Assembly (NCBI GenBank): GCA_918026815.1
Contig: CAKJVC010000115.1
Location: forward strand, 1-64,000
Reading direction: 5' to 3'
Length of the DNA stretch: 64,000 nucleotides
DNA from: Chalara sp. BL73
Taxonomy: Eukaryota > Ascomycota > Leotiomycetes > Helotiales
Of the stretch, positions 55,701 through 64,000 are shown piece by piece. The notes under the pieces were generated by a model, which did no database searches, was not told where the DNA came from, and worked only from the letters and a program-made list of their open reading frames with translations. Position 1 is the stretch's first letter; each line of letters opens with the position of its first letter. A program made the translations under genes and the position numbers.

Positions 55701-56711
55701 ATTGAATTGCATTAACTCCAATGTCTTCTTCTGCGAGTTTGTCGGCATCGGCTGTGGTTTGGGAGAGCGCCAGAGGATTATCCGCAGTCTCCGTAGTCTT
55801 GACAGTGGCATTGCTGGTACGCCTGCGGAGTAGAGTCTCAGATTTGACTTTCTCTTCCAGATCAGCTTTATGTTGAAGGAGATCCAGAAAATCGCCATTA
55901 TCCGTCCATAAATTCTCAAGCAGGATAGGGACAATGACGTGCACTTGTCGTCCCGCCGGGGAAGCGAGCGCTTCCGAAGAGGCAACGCTCTTGATAGCTT
56001 CTAGTCCCGCACTTCTCCACCGCATTGCGACCTATAGCCGATGTTAGTTTGTCCTTTGCCTCACCAATTCCCCGAACCCGCCCCGTTCCGCATGCATATT
56101 CCTGAAGCAATTTCAACATACCGGTGCACTGATTGGAACTTTCGAAGTCGGCGCGCGCGTTGATGCAAAAGAGGCATAGATTCGAACAACCTCTTCATAC
56201 TGTCGTAGGTATTCTTGGTCCGCAGAAAGTGATGCTCCATCATGATGTACGCAAAATGCATCGAATAATGCCGTGGAGGACTCGACCATTGTAATATCAT
56301 TCGACCGAAGAATAATTGCAAGGATCTTGAGGATATATTCGGCATATAGGGGAAGATCTCGCGGCGCCTTCTCGATCAAGGCAGTAAGTATTTGCAGCGT
56401 CACCTGCACATTTCTAGTTGCACAAGTTAGCCATACGTAGCATGTTCAGCAACTGCGAATTTCCATGCAGCCAGCAGCTTGACATACCCTATCCGTGCGC
56501 GCCATACATCCCCCGCTGTTTTCTTCTCCAAGAATGCGCCGACCTTTTGAACCTTGCTCCGCCGAGTTGTCGCATAGTACAAGAGGTAACTGAGCTCGCT
56601 GGAGTTGGGTTTCACGTCAACGGCGCCCTTGGTAGTCCTCGGATAGCACTTTAATACTAGTATTTGATGCTTCGGGCGACATTTTTGCCGAGTTGCTCGT
56701 ATGGCTTGCAT
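52746..56711 (-). CDS. EFR3: EFR3 homologue, plasma-membrane scaffold for PI4-kinase
   Basis: Eight exons keep one frame of 1136 residues: 56488-56711, 56122-56413, 55670-56031, 55552-55621, 55072-55395, 54657-54986, 53886-54603, 52746-53836. The start MQAIRATRQKCRPKHQILV with KCYPRTTKGAVDVKPNSSEL and LLYYATTRRSKVQKVGAFLE is the highly conserved N-terminus of fungal EFR3. The body is a long helical-repeat rod (VTLQILTALIEKAP, FARWTPVQDRYVIL-type segment, LLGLIQHILRLL). The C-terminal 330 residues are disordered and Ser/Pro/Gly-rich with RSRSRSKS-type phosphosites. EFR3 sits at the plasma membrane through an N-terminal basic/Cys patch and, with Ypp1, recruits the Stt4 phosphatidylinositol 4-kinase. 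It is a conserved single-copy gene, useful to anchor synteny. All introns are GT..AG and phases agree. Confidence 0.93.
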
Positions 56712-57602
56712 TTTCTCTCTTCCACCTCACGTCCGCGTCCATACAACGTCCCGAAGGCAGCGAGCGAAGTGTCCACTTTGCAGTGCCACGGTTGCAAAAG
56801 CAAATGTCAGGACCTCGCTGGTGCTAAGTGGGCGGGACGGGATATATGGCTTCAGTGGAAGAGAAGGGGGACAATAAGTTGACGAAAAGGTGGTTGAGAG
56901 ACAATCATGAGATTGATGTCAGCGTCTTCTTTCGTTAGTCTTGGCCGAATTGGGCTGGTGTATAATATTATTGTGCAGTGGGCAATCTTGATCCGCATCT
57001 GACAGGGCAGGACAAGGTTTTGGGGCCACGGTGGAGATTATTTGGGTGTCCAGAACATGGTCAGCCACCAATGGCACGCGGCGCAAGGGCACGGAAAACT
57101 GGAACCAGCGCGGCACGGTGAATATTTGTTCCGGTAACAAAATATCATCATTACGTAATCTATCTCCAAAACAATGATGCCATCACGCAGCTCACGTGTC
57201 AATTCGACAGCTAGTGTGGGTTATTTTGCAGGGGTGAGTATGCAAGACCAATACTTCACATTCACCAACATGTTTCTATCTGTTTGGCTACTGTAGGCAC
57301 AAATATTTTCAAGTACTTACCAGGGTGCGTATACACACTGTGGACGGAATGTAAACTAGATCACCAGCTGAATCAAGGTTATATCCATAAGATTGTCGTG
57401 AGATTTTTAGGTAGCTTATTGATACTAACTATGAAACTGATAACTTGTACTTGGGGGCCAAATGTGAATACACAAAATCCATCGTGGTGTAGATACCTGC
57501 TGGATCATCTCTTCAATCTTGCCTCAACACAGGCTCCAGGCACTAAACACGTAGTCAGTAAACATCACTGGATATGGTTAATAATGCCAAAGGAAGAGTA
57601 AA
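56712..57602. other. Intergenic, EFR3 promoter side
   Basis: About 890 bp. The first 200 bp carry the EFR3 5' flank. The rest ends at the 3' end of the O-methyltransferase gene. The + ORF 57284-57601 is uncharacteristic. Confidence 0.5.
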
Positions 57603-59191
57603 CTAACCACCAGGTACCCTCCACACCTCCACCAATTCCAATCCAGCTCCTTTAAATAGCTGCTCAAACCCCTTCTGAGTTCTCTCCTTCCCGCCCATGG
57701 TCATGACCGCCTGATCTAGCACCGCGCTCGCGAAGTCCGCCTCCGACACCCGTTGCGGAATCACCATTTCGCATATCAGCACCCGAGAGGCAGGTGACAT
57801 GGCCGCGGCCAGGTGTGAGAGGATGGCGATACCAACGCTATCTACACAGTCATGTAAGATCATACGGAGGAAGTATGCCTTCGCACCTATTTAGCCAGTG
57901 TTAGTTAGGTTCACAAGTAGGAAGGAATTGACAAGGAGGTGAAATGGTACCTTTAATAGGCTGCTCAATGGTAAAATCATGCGGCATTAAAATCGTACTC
58001 TCCGGCAGGGCCTTGCTTGCTCGCGCCATCTCAATAACATCAGGGCGTTCCTGCAAAACACATTTCGCCGGGTTGAGTGCCGGGTACACATCGATAATCT
58101 GTCTGAGCACCACTCCATGGCCACCCCCAACATCGATAAGTTGGGTGGTGTCGTCATCACCAGCTAATGAGTTGAAATCGAAGTGTCCGGTTGGTGGGAT
58201 GGCGATGTCCAAGCCGGACATGCCAACTTGAAAGGTTTGGATCTTTTCGGGGGACTGGGCCATGATCGCCCACTGTGGATGAGATTAGAACATTCTCAAA
58301 GGATAAAATCTCTTGCTTCGGATACAAGATACATCTCATAAGAATTGTATGAGTATAACCCAACCACCGTGGACTTACGACAGGCGTACCGTCTTGCTTG
58401 TGAGTCCATGTATATGGATTACACAAAGGATCGGATGGCTCTTGAGCATGTTCGAGTTGGCCTCGATCGACAAGGTAGTCATCAAAATTATGCATATTTT
58501 TGAACCATTCATCGTACCTGGTAAAGTGTAAGCAGGATTTTGGTGCTTCGTACAGGAGCTTACATTGCTAGAAATAGCTGGCCCGGACCTGGTTGAGATG
58601 TGCGGTATGATACGGAGAACCTTGTGTGTTTATAATCGCCACCATCTGGCAAAGTCTGATCTAAGAAACCCGTGCCAACTAGATCAAGTCACCTTGATCA
58701 GTATTCTTGTTACAGGGAGAAGAGCTGATCATGAAATATTACCTAATATACGGGCCATTCGCTCTTATATGGGTCAGCTTGCATAGTTCAATGCATAGAT
58801 ATATATCAAATGACCGCACCTAATAAGGATTCGGCGGTTCCAGTCTTCTTTGACAATTCTTGAAGAGATATCGCGCCATCAAGGGGAATAGCTTCAAGAA
58901 CGTTTAGCTTAATGAATGTCCGGATGGCCAGAACTTCTGCCATCTATTAGCTAAATTAGCTGCTAGAGCTTTATAAATTTTAGAGAGAAAAAAAGATTTT
59001 TTTACATTGAGGCCATGATAGTTTGGTAATTGTTCTGGAGTAATCAATGTTTTGGCGATTTCCTTTGCTTTAGCGATAACATGCACTCTGGACATGAGAC
59101 CGTGCAGGTCAGGAGCCGTGCTGTAAGAATCAATCGCCGCTGTCAGATCTGATAATATCGAACGCAGCCCTTCCTGTGTAGGCAGCGTCAT
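57603..59191 (-). CDS. SAM-dependent O-methyltransferase (Methyltransf_2 type)
   Basis: Seven exons (59006-59191, 58820-58943, 58743-58763, 58564-58678, 58379-58517, 57951-58272, 57603-57886) give 396 residues in one frame. The second exon has the winged-helix dimerisation part (MAEVLAIRTFIKLNVLEAIP..ISLQELSKKTG). The fourth reads VGTGFLDQTLPDGGDYKHTR, as in fungal sterigmatocystin-type O-methyltransferases. SAM motif I is LIDVGGGHG (about 240-248), and RMILHD carries the catalytic His (about 314). The C-terminus ends in the usual AGLELVEVWRVPGG. All motifs are intact. It probably methylates a phenolic or similar hydroxyl of a small metabolite in the cytosol. It is divergent from a second methyltransferase 720 bp away, and no polyketide or peptide synthase is nearby. 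The 21-nt exon 3 is supported by phase. Confidence 0.9.
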
Positions 59192-59910
59192 GCTGACTGG
59201 CTGACACTTGGTGATGGACTGTTGTGAAATGTTTCACGAGTTATTTAGTTTTCTGACCTTGAGCTAAGTGACGTTTATTTGTTACCAAGCGACGGGCGGA
59301 CCCCCACAGGAGGGGTCCGCCACATTGCGTAGAACCATGGTCAAAGCATTACAGGAGCTAGCCGGAGGGTTCTCCGTTCTGAGGTAGGGAGCCAGCACGG
59401 CCTGACATTTAGGATCGTGACCTGACATGTGTAAAATGGCGAGAAATCAAGTCGACCCTCTCAGGATGAAGAAACTATCTGATCATTGTCTGTGAAGGGG
59501 CACTGGGACTTCGTCGGTGATTAGCTACCATGCCACCAAAGTTGATACATCTGCTGTTGAGCTGTAAAAAGTGACCTGTTATTGCTTATTGTTGGTAGAT
59601 GCATGGTGCGATGCTTGTCCAACCAATCCTCACCCGCAGACCGAGATTTCATTGGTCAATTCAGCCACCCTGACCTGATATTACCTGCAAGTGGAGAGCA
59701 AAGGCCTCCTTTGGAGTTCTTGATACGTGATCATTGGTGAGTTGGTGCATTAGTGAGAACTACCAATTGAACTGAAATCTGATCGCACCAATTTCCATAT
59801 TATGACCATAGGGTTCATAATACGTGGCCATTCTCTTCAACAACATTATTAAAATACTTCATCATTGTTCTCAAAAACGTAGTGTATACTATTGTAACTC
59901 AATCAGCAAG
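59192..59910. promoter_or_regulatory. Bidirectional promoter region between two methyltransferases
   Basis: About 720 bp shared by the divergent O-methyltransferase and LaeA-like genes. It contains a perfect GC-rich hairpin (listed separately). CCAAT-type words (ACCAATC at about 59619, ATTGG at 59650) could serve either gene. Confidence 0.5.
59295..59321. repeat. Perfect 10-bp inverted repeat (hairpin) with 7-nt loop
   Basis: GGCGGACCCC and GGGGTCCGCC are exact reverse complements around CACAGGA. It is GC-rich within AT-richer flanks, about 100 bp upstream of the O-methyltransferase ATG. It may be a palindromic site for a dimeric zinc-cluster regulator (CGG-containing half sites) or a transposon trace. 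Confidence 0.6.
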
Positions 59911-61188
59911 ATGTGTTCCACAGATAACGCTGAGGAACAGCTCGACCTGCATCCTGGTTCTCCAGCCAGCGCAAGTGATCGAGCTTCAGCTTCCGATCAA
60001 GCATCTCTCGGAATAGAGCCGGATAACTTTCTTGATGACGAAGGGTATGCGGAATCAATAAGCACGAGTTATGCCTCGTCCATAGCTTCAGATATACGAC
60101 GAGGCATTGAAGAGAATGGGCGTCTTTATGCAGCATATGGCCAACACAAACCATGGGTCCCTGTAGATGATAGCGAGGTCAGATATCAAGGAATATACCC
60201 GCTGGACTCTCACTAACTTCTGTAGTTGGATCGGAATGACTTTCAACATTGTAAATTTACTTTATTGATGGATAATCAGTTGCATCTCGCACCAATAAAG
60301 CCCGATCCGCATAAAATACTCGATCTGGGAACTGGAACTGGCATCTGGGCGATGGATATGGCCGAAAAGTATCCGTCCGCTTTTGTGATTGGCGCCGACA
60401 CTGCAGCCGTTCAACCCCATATCGTGCCACCAAATCTGCAATTTGAGATCGAAGACATAGAAATGGATTGGCTGTGGGGCGAAAATAGCTTCGACTTTAT
60501 GTATGTTTTTTGCCTCTCTACGGTTAAAATCTAGTCCTGTTATCAACCTGAAGTTACCTCAAGGATTGACTTTTCCCTATTAAAGAGGAGCTAACCAACC
60601 TTGACGCTGTAGACACGCGCGAGAACTTATCCTGTCGATCCGGGATTTCCCTAAACTAGTGCAACAGTCCTATGCCCACCTCAAACCGGGAGGTTATTTA
60701 CAACTTTCCGGATCCCTTCCAGTTTTTAAATCTGATGATGGCTCGCAACCGCCAGATGCGGCTTATGCTGAGTGTGGTCAAATCTACTTCGATATGGGCG
60801 ACCGCATTGGCGTATCTGGATACGAGCCATCTAGATTCAAAGAGTACCTTCAAAATGCTGGGTTTGATGACGTGCAAGAGAGGGTTCTGAAAATTCCAAT
60901 CAATCCTTGGCCGCGAGACGAGCGCATGAAGCAAATCGGTGCTTTTGAGCTGCTGCATTTTAGAGAAGGAATCGCGAATATCTTCGCCAGGGGATATACG
61001 CAGATCCTGGGAGGCGATCCGGCCTATTTCGAGGTCTTGATGGCCAGGGCTAGAAATGAGGTAGTGAACAGGAATTTCCACAGCTATCTCCATTTGTGAG
61101 TGGTCCTTGGTCCGCGGGAATACGGATTTATCCTCTAACTGACTGTAGTTACGTTGCATGGGGAAAACGACCAGATGCGCCTATATGA
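59911..61188 (+). CDS. LaeA-like class I methyltransferase
   Basis: Four exons (59911-60177, 60226-60500, 60613-61095, 61149-61188) give 354 residues. The N-terminus is acidic, Ser/Ala-rich and disordered. Then comes the family phrase DDEGYAESISTSYASSIASD..ENGRLYAAY. The SAM fold begins KILDLGTGTGIWAMDMAEKY (motif I, about 119-138), then FVIGADTAAVQP (acidic loop), FDFMYIHARELI across an intron, and LKPGGYLQLSG. The last exon YVAWGKRPDAPI matches the usual YxxxGxKP ending. This is the large fungal family that includes the global regulator LaeA and many TAM-domain methyltransferases. Most members are not true LaeA, and I cannot claim that role. The start at MCSTDN is preferred over 59824 because it follows a typical context and fits family length. 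Confidence 0.88.
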
Positions 61189-63187
61189 TTCTTAAATTAT
61201 GTTCTCTGCGCATAACAGCGATTAACATGACACATTGCTCAGTGTTCCACAACTAGTCCAGAGAGTTTTGAGGAGCATGAGAATTTGAGAAGATGGCAAG
61301 TCCAAAGAGCGGCGTGAAGAAAGCCGTGGCCGGGGCATCACGACAACTATCAAAGTGTCCGAAGCCTGCCCAAGGGTAGGGATGAGGATAGTGGTAAAAT
61401 TGTGTCACCTGCTACCGCCGCCCTTATCAGGTAACAGTGGTCTACATTATACCTATCGAGCTAAAACGCGGGAACCTGAATATTTGCGGGGATATCTTAG
61501 GTGAAAACTCGTCTATATTTGCTTCGAGAAAAAATATGTATGATAACGTTACTAACATGCAGGTCTTTGGCTAAGAGATCTGTCTGATAGTGATTAGATC
61601 TGTTCTGAGCAGTATTGTACCAAGTCCAGGAGTCGCTACTGCAAGCTGTGTTTTAAAGCACCGGATAAAGGTCAAGCAACAGCCAATGCCACAGCAAAAC
61701 CGCCCTACCCTTTGGCACCCGAGGTCTGGATTACAGCGCCATCAAGACGTTTCTCGTTCTTCATGTCCTTAAAGACCGCCCGCACGCCCGCGAGAGCTTG
61801 GTCTATTCATCAGCCGGTCTCATCTATAAATCCAATGCCTTCCCCAAGTGAGAACGTTAGCTTACTCAGTGACCTTTCCCTTCTCGCCAAGTTGTCAACA
61901 ATAGCCAGAGTTTAAATATGGCAGCATACCAAGCACCGAATTCAAGTAGGCTAAATTATTGTCTTTATCGAAACCAGTAAACACCATATCGAATAGCTCT
62001 ACCTCCCTTCGCCCATCTTCTCCAGCGTTGGCAGAGTACATCCTGATCTTATTATCAACTACACCCGCAAAGCCTGCATTGCTGATATTTGCTTGCGGCC
62101 ACTTTGGCATGTAGCTCATCAGCCTCCCATGTAATGGTCTTGCCTTGTCCGGCGGGAAGAGCTTTCGCCATCTAGATCGCAGCATCCCCCTCCCCCTTAC
62201 GAGTTCCTATCTCCGGGATCCGGTTCACGTGCTTCTTTTTTTATTAATATTTTTCTTACAGGAGGTACAGCACTTTACCTTAACTTGGAGCCGCTGTCTG
62301 ATTTAGAGTCAGCAAGGCACTGTTTCTTCCCTATTCGGAGGGAAAGTGGATCTCGGTAGCGTTCCACACGAGATAATGGGTCTGAAGAGAATATCTATAT
62401 TTGAAAAACGACCCTTTGATTCATCTAAGGATGGTGCAGCATTCACGGCAAGGGTTGGTGAAAGGGATGGGTCTGGTGGGAGGAATTTGCCGCAAATATA
62501 AGCATCTTCTTTGCTGAATTTGGTATACTGCGCATCAATTAAGAAGGGCTGCAGTGTCGTTTTAACAGGGACAGGCATAGAGTTATATCATGACTTGAAA
62601 TGGAAACGATTGGGTTGAATTGTGGAACATCAAGAGGAGTTTGACTATTTCATTCTTTGCTAGTACAAACTTTCCTTTGGTGCCTATCTATGTATAAGTA
62701 CAGTAGTATAAGTCAACTTTTCATTCTTGTGGCTCGCTTGTGCCGAGTTGAAGAGCAGACTCCAGATATCAAACCAGGCAGCCAGTGAGTCGTCTCCACG
62801 GGCATGGTTAGATAACTTGCAAGCCCATCTGCGTCCTTCCTATAGACTTCCGCGATCTGTTGTGTCGCCTTCTCACATGTATTTTGATTTTGCGCTATTC
62901 GGTAGTCGCATCCAAGTGACATCGTCTAAGATTTAAGGTTCATGAGCGTGCATAAGATGGCCCGTCGCCGAACTAGTTGCCGATCATTTCTTATCAGATG
63001 CATCAGATAATCTTCTGAGTTCCAATCCTACAATAAAATTGGTGCTGGCCAGTGGCGTTCTGTCTCAAACAACCTGGCTTTGTTGCAGAATGTCAAGACG
63101 TCAGGAGTATAAGAGGTATGCCGTGATTACAGTCCATTCAATTAATTACCCTTGAAAACTATGCATAATATGGTGCATGCTTTTCAA
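61189..63187. other. Intergenic with a possible gene remnant
   Basis: 2 kb. Apart from the minus-strand fragments at 61895-62578 (listed), small ORFs at 61590-61915 and 62713-62936 are not convincing. Confidence 0.45.
61895..62578 (-). pseudogene. Unrecognised gene remnant in two pieces
   Basis: The first piece (62309-62578) starts MPVPVKTTLQPFLIDAQYTK and ends at a stop. The second (61895-62185) reads KLFPPDKARPLHGRLMSYMP and then REVELFDMVFTGFDKDNN, which is protein-like. Between them the minus strand has stops, an A/T stretch and no clear splice pair that joins frames. The two are probably parts of one former gene. I do not recognise the family. Confidence 0.35.
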
Positions 63188-64000
63188 TCACAATCCTTCT
63201 ATCCGTTTTGTTTGATACTTCTTGGGAACCACAAAGAGTGCCTTTGCTGTGATGCACACCACTCCATCTAGCGTCTCCAAGGTACCCGTCACCCATTGCT
63301 TGGTTGCTGAAGCGCCCTCTTCCAGTGCCTTTGTTCTGATAACGTAGAACTGACCAGCAATAACTGGTTTGAGGTAATCAATCTTCAAATTAGCTGTCAC
63401 ACCTGTTTTGCCTGGGAGCCGTAGTATGGCAGCTCGTCCTAGTGACTCATCCAGAACGGTAGCAGAGGCGCCTCCATGCACAATTCCAGGCCATCCAGCA
63501 AGTGCTCTCCCCATGTGAATGATAATTATACATTCACCTGTCTTGTTGTTTAAGAAAACGCGCTGGAAGCCTCCGAACCCACCAGAGCCTCCCAGCGGAC
63601 CAGTGGTTAGTCTTTGGTCCTTATCCTTGTCTGCAAAACCGCCGTACGCGCTGTGAGACTTCCAGTCTGGGTCTTTTGATAACAAGTTGACAATTGCTAG
63701 TTTATCGGCTTTTGCATGCAAAATGCTGATCAACGCATTTTCTTTGTGTGAGCCTGGCTCGTGGGCTGTAACCGGCATTACTATACTTTGTATATATGAT
63801 CCCCACACATAGCCAAATGCGAAGAAAAGCCCGGCATATATATATGGTCGATAGGACCTTCCAGTATTTGGCTGAACCTGCGAATATGTTGGAGGAGATT
63901 GAGAGGGGTCGGGCTGGAAATATGTTTTCGGCGGGCGGGTGCTTGGAAATATGTTTTGGGCGGGTTTTGAAAATTGCCTGATAGCTGAGAATGCGCATCA
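63188..64000 (-). CDS. Thioesterase-superfamily (hotdog) protein, 5' end outside window
   Basis: The frame is open from about 63985 leftwards to the stop at 63188. The missing start lies beyond the right edge: a TGA and a CAG acceptor-like site sit at the very end, so at least one more exon is expected. The visible N-terminal part (QFSKPAQNIFPSTRPPKTYF) is basic and Pro-rich, like a mitochondrial presequence. It is followed by one membrane helix (YIYAGLFFAFGYVWGSYIQS). The hotdog domain has GWPGIVHGGASATVLDESLG, the 4HBT/PaaI hallmark with its catalytic Asp/Glu, then GVTANLKIDYLKPVIAGQFY. This layout is common in fungal membrane-anchored mitochondrial acyl-CoA thioesterase-like proteins. Substrate unknown. 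Confidence 0.82.

Noticed and set aside
1..64000. CRISPR array, operons and bacterial-type signals
   Set aside because: The DNA is fungal nuclear sequence with spliced genes; no spaced direct repeats of CRISPR type were seen.

Overview
This 64 kb window is nuclear DNA of a filamentous ascomycete (Pezizomycotina). Genes are monoexonic or carry short introns of about 45-90 nt with GT..AG ends and CTAAC/CTGAC-like branch sites. Families typical of these fungi are present: Zn-cluster-type regulator without its finger, HET, 2EXR, UstYa/DUF3328, LaeA-like methyltransferase, fasciclin and CENP-V/GFA. A Leotiomycete is plausible, but the sequence alone does not prove it. Exon joins below were worked out by hand from reading frame and splice consensus.

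Left part (1-20 kb), the most interesting region: AT-rich DNA with a loose set of secondary-metabolism genes. They are an NTF2/SnoaL-like protein (791-1264, -), a UstYa-family oxidase-like membrane protein (1560-2539, -), a small secreted precursor with five tandem 16-residue units separated by Lys-Arg Kex2 sites (3807-4193, +), an unrecognised 556-aa membrane-anchored protein (6019-7689, -), an intact nine-exon cytochrome P450 (9484-11561, +), a second UstYa-family gene broken by nonsense changes (12049-12901, -), a DHA1-type MFS transporter (13783-15608, -) and a 2-oxoglutarate/Fe(II) dioxygenase (16138-17279, +). A GFA-family protein (18118-18612) and an orphan secreted protein (19614-20522) follow. 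A Kex2-repeat precursor next to UstYa oxidases, a P450 and a transporter is the hallmark of fungal ribosomal peptides of the ustiloxin/phomopsin/asperipin type (dikaritins). The repeat here (invariant EP and Trp, ending WAAA-KR) matches no core I know, so this is the best candidate for an undescribed system.

Middle (20-32 kb): a finger-less fungal-specific transcription factor (22734-24307), an AIF/AMID-like flavoprotein (24730-25992), possible LTR remnants, a very AT-rich block (about 27.4-27.7 kb), and a graveyard of broken genes (unknown at 28.3-28.8 kb, F-box-like at 30.6 kb, HET at 30.9-31.1 kb).

Right part (32-64 kb): mostly conserved or housekeeping genes. These are a divergent but complete beta-tubulin (32411-34263), a large C2H2 regulator (35106-38404), a degenerate 2EXR gene (40.8-42.4 kb), an F-box-like/TPR protein (42990-44165), a two-domain fasciclin protein (45065-46566), a 2EXR protein (47061-47834), an NmrA-like reductase (50793-51862) and EFR3, the PI4-kinase scaffold (52746-56711). 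Last come an O-methyltransferase (57603-59191) divergent from a LaeA-like methyltransferase (59911-61188), and a thioesterase-like gene running off the right edge.
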